Shown: positions 1-12,628, counted from the first letter of the stretch. The stretch: DNA of 64,000 nt from Krasilnikovozyma curviuscula (GCA_014825775.1 MVAQ01000085.1:1-64000); one strand, 5' to 3'. Notes: a model not told the origin generated them from the sequence alone. A program made the numbers and translations.

Positions 1-359
1 CTGTTGAGTAGCGCCGGTTTCCCCACAGGGGTTTTCGCCGGCGCGCTTTGCTTTGCTGTTATTGCGCGCTTTGTTTACATATCTTCTTGCGGGCGACCTT
101 ACGTCGTCACAGTGAGCACCCCTATTAATACTCTTAAACCCCTAACCTAACCACAGGGAGGGTTTTCATCCTCACACTTTAGTATATTCACTTTGTACTT
201 GCGCCGTCTGAAGAGTTATTCCCATACCTAGTTTTGTTTAGCTTACTTGCGGGCGACTCCAGTTGTCACAGGGCATTATATATTTCTTAAAATCTATCCT
301 AAGCGAATCATTTCATTCATATTTGTACGAAGAATAATAAAGTGAAACATCGAAGATTT
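1..359. other. Intergenic left edge, no gene seen
   Basis: No convincing coding exon is visible. The 12-mer CTTGCGGGCGAC occurs twice (about 85-96 and 247-258), each time followed within about 15 bases by a GTCAC-containing stretch. A short CCTAACCTAACC run lies near 138-150. This is the 3' side of the surface-protein gene whose stop codon is at 360-362. Confidence 0.5.
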
Positions 360-3300
360 TTAGAGAAGTAAGACAGTAAGCAATGCAACCACCGCAGCGA
401 TGAAATTACTGCTCAGGTCAAGCTTCGTTCCACTAGACGTAGTGACGGTGACAGTAGCTGTAGCTGTAGCTGTTGTAGTATCTGTAGCGGTGGTCACAGG
501 TGTAGCCGCACTAAAAAAAGGTGTAAAGAATTCAATAGTCACTCGACATTTCGGTCTTTGAACTAATCTTGAGATTTCCAACTCACAGGGTGCTAACGCT
601 GGAAACAACACTGCTTCCACGCAACGTAATATTAACAATCTGCGCACTAATACTCGACGTGATTAAAGTTCCAGCCATCGACACTGTAGTGACCCCCCCA
701 TTGGAAAGAGTCGACGCGAAAGTCGTCCCTGATTCTGAAATCGTGACCAATCGAGCGCTGACAGTAGAAGCGAAAGTGGCTGCTGATTGGACCACTGTTG
801 TCACGCGACCAGAGGACACGGTTGACTCTAACGTTCGCTCTGGAACCGAGATCGTTGAGATGACACCTTCAGAAGCCGTGGTGGTAATGACCGTGGCTGG
901 AATGGTCTGAGTAAGAAAAGTTCCTGGAGCGACGGTAGATGTGGTGGTGGTGCCAGGGAGAGCAATTGTAACTTGACCTGTAGATTTCACACTGGTAGTG
1001 ATGACTGTCCCTATCTGGACTACGGGAACTACGCTTCCTCCAGGTAGACTCGACGCTAGAATCGTTGGAGCGATGGTCAAAGTTTGGGCTCCAGTCATGA
1101 GAGACGTGACGAAAGTTTTTCCGGGAACAGAAAAGATGGAGATCTGAGGGCTGATCGTCGTTATGGCGATCGTGGGTGCTATCAAGATTGTTGCAACGAC
1201 AGGTGAGAGCGTAGATACCACCTGAGTCGCACGTACAACAACGTCTGAAGTGACTGGAGCGACAGTGGAGAAAATTGTAGTGGCTACACGGGTTACTTGG
1301 ACTGGTTGTTGTGAAATGGTAGAAACTACTTGAGTTGGGGCAATGGTGACTTGAGTTACACCTGGGACCAGCGTGGAGACTATTTGAGTCGGGGGTACAG
1401 ATACCAAAGTTGGAGCGGCTGGTATGATAGAAGTAACAATTTTATCAGGAATGACAACAGGAGTCACAACAACGGCAGTCGTGGCTTGAGGACTTGGGGA
1501 GGGAGTGGTGGTGGCCGGAACAGGAGTAGTTTGACTTCCTACAGGTTCGCTTGTTGAGAGAAATAGAACTATCAGCTTTGACTTAGGACGGAAAATTTGT
1601 GCAACGGTTCTCACAATGGAATTGCCGTTACTGAAGTAGTAGGATTAACGGTTGCAACAGCTTGCGCCTGAGCAGCAGTCAAGGGAACGCTGGTTGGAGC
1701 GAAACATAATTCAGCTAAATATTAACGAATAAAAAGGATATTTTGAAACTTACAACTGCTCTCCAGTCAAAAGGTAGGTCGGTGTATCACGCTTCAGGTA
1801 ATGCAATCCTCGATGTCCTAAAAAGCGAGGAACAACAGTGGCATTGATTTCCGTCACGTTCGTGTAGACATAAGGATGCTCTTCAGTTACACCTCGAGTA
1901 TCAGAAACAGCAGGACTGGAGGAAGAAATGAATTTCAAATGTCAAAGGAAGTTGATACGTTATCAGCTGAAGTTGGTCACTTACCATTGTATATTGTAAA
2001 CTTAGGGATCAAAGAGGGGTAATTTGTCAGTTTCGACGGAACCAACAACCAGTAAGAGTTGAAGTTTCCACTTACGGTTCACCCACTCAGGTCCAGAGAT
2101 GTAGAAAGTCGAAGCACAAATCTGAAGATATGAGACTTGTGGACAATTATCAATGCAGTTCTGATACGTTTCCTCAACAACACGGGCAGCGCATTGACAA
2201 TCTGGTTGATACAAATCCAAAGCTCCACTGCTGACAATGCAAACTCTTTCTTCAGTAGGCTGAATGGCTTCACAAGCTGTATTGCAAGCTGCTGAATCGG
2301 TGGGCCAAGAGAGGTCCAATTCGTAGGGAACTTTACAGGTCACAAAAGATCTTAACATATAAAGAATCATCAGTAGATGTGTTTGTAGTGTACTCACTTT
2401 CCAACACTACATTAGGACCACGGTGCACATATGTCAAGAAAAAGAGTTGAGCTCATCTTGAGCACTCCGAGATCGAGATTTACCAAACTCACGCTGTCCA
2501 TTGTACGGATACTCGATACCTGTATACAAGAAGAGAAGGTCAGACTAAGCAACCTTGTGTGTACTGGATGCAACTCACTTCCGCAAGGGGCTTTGAGGGT
2601 GGGATTGAAGACAAGGAATTTAAAAAAATAGATCTGACTCATCATAATCACACTGTTGCTAGACTCACTGGGAGGGCCGAACACTGGAGAAGCTGACGGA
2701 GCGATAGTTAAAGAAGTTGAAGGAAGTACGGTACTGACGGAGGATGGAGAAGGTCTCTCCGAAAGAGTTGATGCCGCTGCGCTACTGCTCATCCTGCTAG
2801 ATGACGGAGCAAGACTAGAGCTCGACACAGGACACGAACTGTGGGATATATCTGGGAACGACATTGAGAGTTATGATTAGCGTATCATTATCTAGTTTGC
2901 GGCCATAGTCACATACCAGGGTATGATGGAAGAGTAACTATATACGTGGAGAATTGATGAAATGTTATATAAAAATTAGTCAAGAGAAATGATTGAAACA
3001 ACTTAATTAACTAGCCGATACTGACGCTGAATTCCGTTGACAGATTGACTAACACTCGCGTGGATCAGCATGAAAGGCCAAATTCTATGTGAAGAGAAAC
3101 AAGCTGGAGCTTACCAGAAACTATTGTACCCTTTGTGCCAAGATAGTGAGACGAACTCGATGATCAGTAGCCGCTCATACGGAAAGAAAAAAGGAAACCC
3201 TCACCTGCAGAGAAGGAAGCAGGCGCTATGTATTCGGTGTTTCCCATATAGTCTGTATAAAAGTAAGAAAGTTCGAGGCAACCGTTGATGCACTTTGGAT

Positions 3301-5149
3301 TAGACGCAAGAAGTCAAGTCAGACCCAGCGGACGAGCAAGATGCCAAACCGTTCTATTTATTTACTTACAGCTTGGATGTCATCTGTGATCTTTGTATCA
3401 CAGAAGCCTTTAAATCAACAGCTTGTCAGGGAAGCTTACTGCTATTTGATTGTGTAAGAACTCACAAGAAGTATTTAGAGCGCAACCCCCGTCCCCGAAA
3501 CTACCCAGGGGTTGGGGTAGATCCAACAAAAGCTGCTGACACGATTGACACTGGATTTTTCGAGCATAAGAACACATAGTACTTGTACCAGATGTGCTGG
3601 CTGCTTACTCACATCGGTTGGTATAGTCAATCCAGAGTGATCTCCAGCAGAATACTGGTAGATCCTTGTATTAGAGTTATAGGCTAGGTTTAAAGAGAGA
3701 AAGGGAGAAAAAAATCAGAAAATATACAAGCCTCCATTTACACTTAGAGTGGCGTACTGGGTTCTGATGGAATAGTCAAGCCGTATCCGCTGAAAATGGA
3801 AAGGCTTTACTATCATCAAGTTACGTTGCAAGTCATAGTGCTTTACTCACCACAAATGATTCCAAACTGCCGATTCAAGTGAGATTCAATGTGAGCAAGT
3901 TTCTATGCTGAAAGAGGGTGACTCATAAGCTTACCCTCGACAAATTGACTTGCAGCAACCGCGTACTGTGTATCACTCCCGCTATTAATCAAGCTGAAGA
4001 CGTAGGTGAGGTCGGTACATGAGCTGATACACTAAAAGAGAAAGATTATTAAGATGGCAAGGGCCAAAGTATATGTGATGATACCTACATTTTGAGCATC
4101 CACGGCGGTACTCTGAAAGCAACGACCTTGGGAGACAAATCTGATTAGTATATCTGAGTTCGGGATGCGTAGAGGTTCTTAAAGCCTTACATGACGAGTC
4201 AGAGCACGTGGGATTGGGTGTGACCGCATCATTTGAAAGCACAGCGCAAGCTGAACACTGCAGCAATTGAAGTTGTAAATCGACGACGAACTCACATGCA
4301 TGAAGATAGCACTTACAGAAACGGGCCAGATCAGCCCATAATCTTGTACATACTCGTCTCCTTCAGTTGTATAGCTAAAGAGAGGCGCATAGTCTGGAAG
4401 GTAAAACAACATGGAAGATGAGCACCTATCGGCAGTAAAGCACTGGCTAGAGACACCTACAGTTGCAACCACCATCTGGAAGCGGTATTACTTCTATTTG
4501 TTAAAATAAAAAGTGGTCAATATTGGGAAGTGTAGTCATAGCCACAGGACGGTGGATAACAACCTGCAGGAGACATTACAGCCGAAGCACTGGCTGGAGG
4601 CACGACGCTTGATGAAGTGCTTGTAGGCAATGTGTAGGTACTTGAGACCATACTTCTGATAGACAAATCTACAGAATCTACAAGTAAATGATGAGAGGGC
4701 GGTGATTAGCAGCTGAACACAATATGCTTCCGTCAGGATTGCTAACCTAAAGTACTCACTACTCGGAGACGACAGCAAGTTGCTTGTAACGACAGTAGAG
4801 ACAACAAAAAATGCAGTAGTCGAAGAAGAGATTACAGTTGAAGTTGAAGTAGGAGAGTACGAAGCTAAAAGAAGTGGGAAGTACAAATGTACCTTGTTTT
4901 CAGCGCGTGAATCCGAAGACTGGGAAGTGAACAGAGATGAGGAATATATTACCACTGAAACTGCTGCTATCGGAGCTAGAAGAGACAAATTGGCGCTTAA
5001 TATTAGGGACTGGGAACACAGATAAGACCTTCAGAAAGAAATTCTGCACTTTGGCAAAGCTGATAGAGAATTGGACACATACGCCTAGCTTCTCCAGGGC
5101 TGATTAGAGCTCCCAATGTTATGATTAACGCATAGTTTAGAACTATCAT
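360..5149 (-). CDS. Cys-rich, Ser/Thr-rich GPI-type cell-surface glycoprotein (many exons)
   Basis: Probable secreted, wall- or membrane-anchored protein; no named family is recognised. The start at 5149 opens a signal-peptide-like stretch (MIVLNYALIITLGALISPGEA) followed by closely spaced cysteines (MCPILYQLC). Exon 1 is 5029-5149 and joins in frame at 4975. Downstream exons alternate Cys-rich modules (for example around 4200-4260, 3960-4030 and 2100-2335) with Ser/Pro-rich linkers (4540-4650, 2660-2860). GLTIP-type short repeats lie around 3620-3790. The C-terminal part (about 583-1614) is almost entirely Ser/Thr/Val in imperfect repeats of 17-19 residues and ends in a hydrophobic tail (FIAAVVALLTVLLL) just before the stop, as in GPI-anchored proteins. 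Several small middle exons (2880-3950) are unresolved, so this could be two genes. The single-gene model rests on compatible phases at the junctions I could test. Confidence 0.6.
583..1614 (-). repeat. Imperfect 17-19-residue tandem repeat, Ser/Thr/Val-rich
   Basis: Within the surface-protein gene the translation repeats a loose unit of the form (T/V)-x-x-S-(T/S)-(V/I/L)-S-x-x-x-V-T-(T/I)-(V/I)-x-x-x-x-T about a dozen times. Examples start at TFASTVSARL, TFASTLSNGG, LITSSISAQI and VITTSVKSTG. The copies are diverged at the DNA level, so this is an old expansion rather than a fresh microsatellite. Confidence 0.6.
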
Positions 5150-7099
5150 CTTTAAACGTCTTAAAGAATCGGTTTGAGAGTGGGCGTTAATGTAAGAAAA
5201 AGTAATGAGATGGAGCGTTTTGTGGTTGAACTTGAGGGTCTCTCATTTCGAGGCCAGCTTAGAACTGCACTAAGCATTGCATATTCTCTTTGATGCAACC
5301 ACTTAAGACAAGGGTACTTCCATTGGAGGCGCGGCTAGTACCTGGCTTCAGGTTCTGGGACGAAAGTTTGGTGTCCGGACCCGAACGCGAAAGCGTCTCT
5401 TTCGGTGTCTTGCTGCGAACGACAACAATCGTTCTGTCTCTCGCCAGTAAAGAACTCAAAGATTTATCTCTTGACGTCCCAGAGTACTGTTAACTGTGAA
5501 AGATACAAGAACGAAGTGAGTGTCCGCTGGTCGCCACGCGGGAACTTCGCTCCTTTACTTTTAAAAGTAGAGCAATCTTACTTCACACTCTTGAGGTCAT
5601 CGCTATCCAATAGGCAGCACCTTTTAGAACCAGTCGACCATAGATTGAATTTGAATTATTTTATTTAACTGTGGGGGGGAATAAAGAGTATTCATAGGTT
5701 CACTATGACGATGTAAGGTCGCTTGAAAGAAAGATATGTAAACAAGGCATTCATGAGATTGGTCTCGGTAAGATTTGTCACTTTTAGACTATCTTAAGTT
5801 CTCATTTTATGTCCTTGGGTGATATTGAGTTGCTAGTCCAAGCGGTATGTAGGTGATTTCTGTTCAACAACCTAGATTTCTCGAAAGATGGAAGAAATCG
5901 ATCTGTGGCTACTACATCATCAAGAGTCCACGGAGCCCCGTTATTGACTGGTGACTTACATAATGAGTTTCTAATATGTGTCAAGCTCTGTTGTTTGGTG
6001 ATGTAGAATTGAATCATTAGTATTTTTATTCTCACGTAGGGTCCAAATTCTAAATGCTGGTAACTACTACGCAGAAAATTTTGTTTATCTTAATATCTTA
6101 AGGCGTATGTAATTGATCACATCAAACCTCATCATACTTTGGAGATCGTTTGCTGTGCATTGCTTGGTTACTTAGTTAAGCTATGCGTTGCTAGGTCTCT
6201 TTGAAAAGAAATTAAATGCTGGTTAAAGAAATCTGTGAACCTCTACGCAAGAAGGTGGATCTCAATGATAACCCGCACTGTACACAATCTTCAGTATATC
6301 ACTCTCACTGTCACCTTCGACAAGCAGTTGTCTAAGCTCAGGCCAGCTTTCCTAGCTGTAGCGCCTAGAGATCGGAGAACAAAGCTCGCATGACTCACAG
6401 ACCTTTTACAGATGAACGGTGGTGGGATGTTTATAGCAAGAAGTGCGCAAACCTCTTCAGAATGCTGATTTTGCCATAGTGTTCGAACTGAAGAGGAGAT
6501 AGAGCATGTTGGCAGACAGCTACTGAGTCTCAGTGGACAGCGATTCGGCAGAGTCTCTGACCAACAAGCCAAAAAAAAAAAAAAGAAAGAAAGAAAAAAA
6601 AAAAAAAAAAAAAACACCTCTGGTCCCTCCTAGCAGCTTACTGAAGCATTTCTGTAGGTAAACCTGGGTTATGTCATGGCAGAAATATGAAGAAGGAGGA
6701 ATCCTGATTCTTCTGAGACCAAAGTGACGGTGAGAGCCGAAAATCAATTAAGCTATTACTAGTGACAGATTACAGACTAGAAACCAAACAAACAGCCATG
6801 GTTATACACGTAGAGGTTTGCTGCGTATTTGTTTTCAGCTTGAGTAGAAGTATAGGAGGTGTGAGAGGTGTGAAGAGCAGTGGACTAGTAGAAACAAGGA
6901 GGCAACTTTTGAAAGTGAACTTTCAGATAGTCGATCACTTACCACATTTCTGTTGCAAAGAATTTGCCCCTTCAATCTCGCACCTTGGTCTTACCGGGCC
7001 GGGGGTGGCGAAATGCTCTCCAGCAAAAGAGGGGGCGTCTCAGCAATTTCCCGGCCAGTTTGCTCACTTACTGTCATCAACTGGGAACTTTAGCTCACC
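5150..7099. other. Gene-free stretch, about 1.95 kb
   Basis: This lies between the divergently transcribed surface-protein gene (-) and serine dehydratase (+). The open frames here are short, low in codon quality and without recognisable domains. The only notable element is an A-rich homopolymer at about 6571-6614. It probably holds both promoters and perhaps transposon debris. Confidence 0.5.
6571..6614 (+). repeat. Poly(A)-rich tract
   Basis: About 44 bases of almost pure A broken by a few G (an AAAGAAAGAAA pattern in the middle). It could be a simple homopolymer or the 3' tail of an old retroposed fragment. No flanking target-site duplication was obvious by eye. Confidence 0.6.
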
Positions 7100-8565
7100 A
7101 TGGCTTCTCCACAGCTTGCTCCTTTGCACACTCGCACACCTTTGATCTATTCATCGGCGTTGTCTCGAATCTCTGGAGCGTCAGTTCCCCCGGCTCCTTT
7201 TCCTGTTGCATGAGCTGACTATTGCTGACCACGGTCTTCTAGTAACATTTATCTCAAGCTCGAGAACACTCAAGCCTCGGGCTCTTTCAAGCTCAGGTTA
7301 GCCTGTCTTCTTGCCCTATACGAGTTATTGGATTCACTGACAACAGTACATTGCACTTTCATTGCAACGATCACGCCAGAGGTATTGGTTTGCTAGCTTC
7401 CCAATCTCTAGCTAAGTACGGGCCAGATACAAACCTCATATGTTCATCGACTGGAAATGCAGGTCAGCATTATTGTCTGGTCAGCTTTGAACGAGACTAA
7501 TCATTCTCTTCCTGCAGGGCTGGCATGTGCTTATGCTGCTCAAAGGCTTGGTGTAAAATGCACTGTGTTCGCTCCTATCACCACGAAACGCCATGTTTTA
7601 GCTCGACTTCAAGATTATGGTGCCGAGGTTGTTGTCTCCGGGCGATGGTGGAGTGAGGCGGACGAAGCTGCCAGGAAACAGCTGGAGGTTGAAGAAAAAG
7701 GGTGCGCCACTCTCCCATGCTCTTTTCTGTGAAAGCTCTCTTGCTGATTGTTGAATGAGATGATACAGTGTCTATGTGCATCCATACGACCATCCTTCCG
7801 TCTTCGAAGGCCACGCAACGATGATAGACGAACTCACCGCCCAAGTCCAAGAGCAAAACATCAGCAACCTTTCAGGGGTTATTTGCAGCATTGGTGGAGG
7901 AGGACTTATTTCTGGAATCTTGCTGGGGCTGAAAAGATCTCCTCTCCTGAATGGTTAGTCCTCATTTTCTTATATGCGCCACTGGGGCTCTATGCTCAAG
8001 ACATCCATTCACAACTAGTTCCAGTACTGGCTACCGAAACATATGGTGCAGCAGCCCTCTCCCATTCTCTCCGTGCATCAGCCTCCAACTCTCAATCTAC
8101 TCTTTCAAGCCTTTCTGAAATTACCTCAATTGCTTCGTCCCTTGGCGCACTCAGGGTTTCTCAAACGTGCTTGGATCTCTGTCTCTCCCACCCAGGGGAG
8201 GTCATAAGCGTGAAGATGGAGGATAAAGACACTGTCGATGCGGCTCTTCAATTTTTAGGCAAGCCTCCTTCCTTAAATCTGATTACTCATGGTATCGCTG
8301 ACCTTCTGACTTCGACTCAAAAGACAACCACTCTATTCTCGTTGAACCTGGATGTTCGGCAAGTCTGGTCCCAATTTATTCCCCGTCTGTGCTCAAGGAA
8401 GCTCTCCCAGACGCCAAATTCTCTGAACCCGGCTCTGTTCCTGATAAAGACGCCGCCAGTATCGTGGTGATCGTCTGTGGTGGTCTTACGGTCAAGATCG
8501 AAGACTTAGTTCAGTGGGAAAAGGAGCTGATTTCTGAGAGAGGCGTTGAAGTGTTCAGGAAATAA
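7100..8565 (+). CDS. PLP-dependent L-serine/threonine dehydratase
   Basis: Deaminates L-serine and/or L-threonine to the 2-oxo acid and ammonia using pyridoxal phosphate, probably in the cytosol or mitochondria. Seven exons (7100-7179, 7243-7296, 7347-7462, 7518-7701, 7769-7953, 8019-8258, 8324-8565) total 1101 bases, giving 366 residues, normal for eukaryotic SDH/Cha1-type enzymes. Seen: the PLP-lysine motif in LENTQASGSFKL, the SSTGNAGLACAYAA loop that grips the cofactor, the phosphate-binding SIGGGGLISG loop, and LVEPGCSAS near the C-terminus. The start was chosen because LHTRTPLIYSSALS matches the family N-terminus and the ATG has an ACC-ATG-G context. The last intron appears to use a GC donor at 8259. 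The tail-to-tail neighbour is AP-3 delta. Serine versus threonine preference cannot be read from sequence. Confidence 0.9.
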
Positions 8566-8748
8566 CATTTTGGGGTTTTAAGCCCTGCAGCAATGTAGAT
8601 CAAATGGGGAGAGACTATTCGAGAATAGATCTAGATATAAAGTCTTATACAACCACGAACTGTATTGCTTCTCAGATAATAGAACGGGATAAAAACTCGC
8701 GGAAGCGTCTCATCAATATTCAGACGTTCATCTTCATAAGCTTCAACT

Positions 8749-11700
8749 CTAAACTGCACCAGCAACTACCTTTTTCTTCTTCTTCTTCACCACTGTTACA
8801 TTTACACCCTTTCTGTCATCAACCGGTTCACTCTCAGCTGCAACCTTCTTTTTCTTCTTCTTTACCTTGACAACCTCTACGTCGCTGGTCCCAGGAGTAG
8901 ACGCAGCTTCAGGTACCTCAGAAAAGCTTCCATTAGCGCTTCGGTCCATAGGGAAGGGGGCCGGAACGGGCATTGCGGGAAAGGATGGTGAAGGGGCGAA
9001 CGAAGGCATCTCCCCGTCACGGTCGATTTCAACCGGGGGTGGTGTTGGCGGTCGAACGGATGGTGGTGATGGTAACGGTGAATAGGAACTAGTTGGGTCA
9101 AATGAGAGCTTCACCATTGGTGGGAGGTCGATGTCATCTTCTGCTGACTTGACGTAGTATGGATTCGACGCTTGAGCAGCTAGACGGGCAGCTTTGCGCT
9201 ACGATAGTCCACAAGTAAAGACCGTCAATTAAACTACCCGACTAAAAATGAAAATGCACTGACTTTTTTCTTTTCTTCCTTGGACAACTCATCGCTCTCC
9301 CCTTCCTTCTTACTCTTCTTCTTCCCCTTTGCCTTCCCTCCAACGAGCTCCACCAGCCTAGCCTCTTCCGCATTCTTGGGGGTCCATACCAGATCCTTCT
9401 GCCCTCCGCTTCCCTCACCAAAATTTTGTATCTCAACCTCATCCTCGCTTTCCAACTCCACATCTTTCGCAAGATCACGGGAGAAGTCATAAAGCGGCAC
9501 GTCGAGATCGAGGCCTTCTGGGATTGGGATCGACGCTTGAGCAAGGAACGATACAGGGTTGAGAGGGTACGATGCGAAGAGCGGCGCGAGTAAAAATAGT
9601 GATTTCGGGTATCGTTGTAGTGAAGCTGGAGTCGACAGCACAGCGGCAGTTGACGTAGATTCTTCCCCTTCATCATTGGTGTGGCGGGCTTCAGATGCAA
9701 ATGCATTGGTACCCTCGTCGACCATCGAGACGGTGTAGTCAACTCTGGAAGCTGTGGATGAAGGGGCGCCTTCGGGATATCCACCGACGTCTTCCTTCGG
9801 CGGAGGTTTAAAGCTGATCATATCCGCTTTCAAAAACTCGAGGAGATTCAACATGGTCCTTGTTCTTTCCTGGACATCGACATCGCGGCTGTCCTTCCAG
9901 CGCGACAGGTTGCTGCAGAGATCGTTGACGACGCGCTGTACTGTGAGAAGGTCGGACTCTTGGTCCCATCGGTCCGCAAGGGAGGTCGCCCAGTACGAGA
10001 AGATCTTGGAAGCGGAGGATATGTGCATGGCAATAGTATGAGGTGACGTGCTTGAGGGAATGGATAGAAGTGACCGGATAGTGACTACAGGGTCGTACAA
10101 GTATCTAAACGAAACAAGCAAGAGGGAGCCATAGGTGGTGAGCAGACAATAGCCTGAATGATAGATCAAAATTCAGAGTAAGGGTGATACACTCACTCGC
10201 AGTATTCTCCACAACCCCAAGCGGCCGCCCAAGCAACCTCACCCAACCCATCGCCCTCATTCCAACCATTCTCACCCGCGGCAGCGTCTAACACACCGCT
10301 GAGCAACTCAACACCTTTCCTTCTAACACTTTTGACCCTCCCAAGGATGTCTACAATCTGACGCTTGATCTCTTGACTTACACTCTGCGTAGTAACGCCA
10401 GAGACGTACGAGAGGTCGATTAGGACGGACAGGTACCACTCAAAGTTGGGGATCGACTCGTAAATATTTTTTGAACCAATTTTCAGGATCCTCTGCGATA
10501 ATTCGAGACGATACGATGGTGTGAGGAGAATCTGAGCGTTTGCAGTGGTTGTCTTGGTTGCTGTAGTGGCGGTGCGGGTAAGGGCAGCACTGAGCAACGC
10601 CTCCGCGGCACTAGCTTCCTCGGCTTCACCATCTGTAGTCTTGGGAACCAGAGCACCGAGGAGGCGATCGACTATGTCCATCGTGTTTGACCTGTTCGCC
10701 ATGGCGCACACGAGGTCGAGCGCGCGCATGCGCAGCGACAGGTCAGGGTCGTCGATGGACGCAAGTATCTGGGGGAGGTAGTCCTCGATGAGATGAGCAT
10801 GTGTGGGAATGATATGGACGAGGGAGAGGAGAGAGATATATTTCACTACGGAAAATCACATCAATGGTTTGTCCGGTTGGGGGTGCGAAGTGGGTGGCGA
10901 TGATGAGGACAGAAAGCGATAGTAAGGGTAAATAGAGGAAGGAGACAGGAAGTAAAGGTTTAGAGTTAAACATAGATCAGTGCTGGGAGAAAAAATAGAC
11001 TTGAACTAGGTTGGGCTTACAGTTCTGATCGCTGTCATCCAGAAACCCGCTCAGCTTCGCGACGCAAACCCTCGCGAGACTCTCTCCTGCCTCAGAATCA
11101 TCGAGCATGCCGCCCGTGATGCATGTGCGGACGCATTCGTACAGGAGAGAGATCGCAGGCGTCGTGGTGATGAGGGATGCGAGTGGTGGGAGGAGTTTCC
11201 GGATCAGACGAGGCTCGTGCGGTGTCAAAAGGGCGAACTGCAACGGGGAAATCGTGACGATAATAGCGTGAGAAGGTAATACAGAAGATCATAGACCAAA
11301 AGTGTATGTTTCCTTGTAACTCACAAGCTTGACAACTTTGATGAGCAGCCAGTTGTTCGTAGATTTCGAGAGGAGATCGAAGAGCTGCGGCGCGAGCAGG
11401 AGAATGGACTGAATCTGGTTGTGTTTGGCTTTTGACGATGCCAAAGAAGAGTTGGATGAAGAGGAAGCTTTTCGAGCAAGCTCGGTTAGGACATTGACGC
11501 AGGCTGAGACGACGCCTGTGTGGGAGTGGAAGGGAGAGACAATTCGAATGAATCAGTCGCATTTGATCAGTAACGCTCAGGAAACACAAAAATGGTGCTG
11601 GCAACTCACCCATATCATCATCCTCCAGCCTCTCTACAAACCGACTCCATCCCTCAAGGCGGTAACCCTCCTCCTCGCCCTGCTCTGCCTCGCCAGCATT

Positions 11701-12455
11701 AGCAGCAGAAGCATTCGAGTCGAGCTTCTCCCATATCCTCCACATAGAGAGTACAGCCCTCTTCCTAACTGTGGCCTTGGAGTGTGTTAGCAAGGTAAGG
11801 ATGTCCTTCTCGAGTGACTTTGCGAGACTGTTGGTGAGAAAGTCGCTCAGGTTGCCCAGCGCGAGGACGGTGACGGTGGAGGAGCCGGCGCCTGTGGTGG
11901 TGAGGAGATCTTTGCGTATACCGTTGATGGTCAGCAGCAGCTCTTCAGGCTCGACGATGGCCTGCTTTTGGTTGTACTGTAAGGAGGGCGACGTGTGGGG
12001 CGAAAAGAGCTCTGAGGCGGCGAGGTAACCAATCTGCTTGATATGGAACCTCGGGGACGACATCGTCTCAATTATGTGGAAGGGGAACGAAGGAGAAGGT
12101 GCAGGCACCGGATACAACATCATGATCTGGGTAACACAACCGAAGAGGAGAGGAAGAAGCCGACGAGGATTTCAGCCTGGATGGAAAAGGGAGTAACGAC
12201 CACAAGCATGAGAACTTACGTAGAGCATCTTGACGACAGCAGCACTCTTGAGGTCCAAGTCACTGCCTTTAAGTTCTTTGCGAATCTCGTCGATTGCATC
12301 GTCGAGGAACCTGTCGAGGGCCGCCTTGGGCTTGGACGAGTTTGCTCTGATGCCCTGAGAAGAGACAGAAGGTCAGCACAAACAATGAGTAGCAATGGGT
12401 AATTACAAGCAGTGTTTCTTACTCGTATGAGATCTTGCAGCGTCCTCTCCCACAT
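8749..12455 (-). CDS. APL5: AP-3 adaptor complex subunit delta
   Basis: Large subunit of the AP-3 coat, which sorts cargo from Golgi/endosome to the vacuole. The N-terminus MWERTLQDLIR followed by GIRANSSKPKAAL is the classic adaptin trunk start. Next come KQIGYLAASELF, a hallmark of adaptins, and ARM/HEAT-like helices through LTPHEPRLIRKLLPPLASL, SLLYECVRTCI and LPQILASIDDPDLSLRMRA. The C-terminal half is a charged hinge (SEDEVEIQNF, WTPKNAEEARLVEL) with Pro-rich and Lys-rich tracts. It has at least eight exons; exon 1 ends at the CGA/GTAAGA donor near 12423 and exon 2 ends near 12220 before a GTAAGT. An upstream in-frame ATG at 12524 exists, but the family start is the internal MWERT. The gene converges on serine dehydratase and is divergent from the F-box-like gene, only about 170 bp away. 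Confidence 0.93.
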
Positions 12456-12593
12456 GCTGAACAAAATGGGCGGGTCGTCGTCAAGACTGTCACGCCCGCC
12501 GGTCAAGCAGTTACGAGCAGCCACTCAGTTTCAGCCAGTTGAGTCGAAATCCATCGCTAATTTTTCTCTATCTATCCCGCTAATAAGCATCAC

Positions 12594-12617
12594 CTCTCTC
12601 TCTCTCTCTCTCTCTCT
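12594..12617 (+). repeat. (TC)n microsatellite
   Basis: A CT dinucleotide run of about 24 bases just upstream of the F-box-like start at 12629. CT-rich leaders are common in basidiomycete promoters and 5' UTRs. Confidence 0.8.
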
Positions 12618-12628
12618 TTCTCAGAGTC

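Noticed and set aside
130..155. CCTAACCTAACC, telomere-like
   Set aside because: Only two units and surrounded by ordinary sequence, so not a telomere or a clear interstitial array.
1330..1557. Plus-strand open frame rich in Gly/Arg/Ser
   Set aside because: Antisense shadow of the Ser/Thr repeat region of the surface-protein gene.
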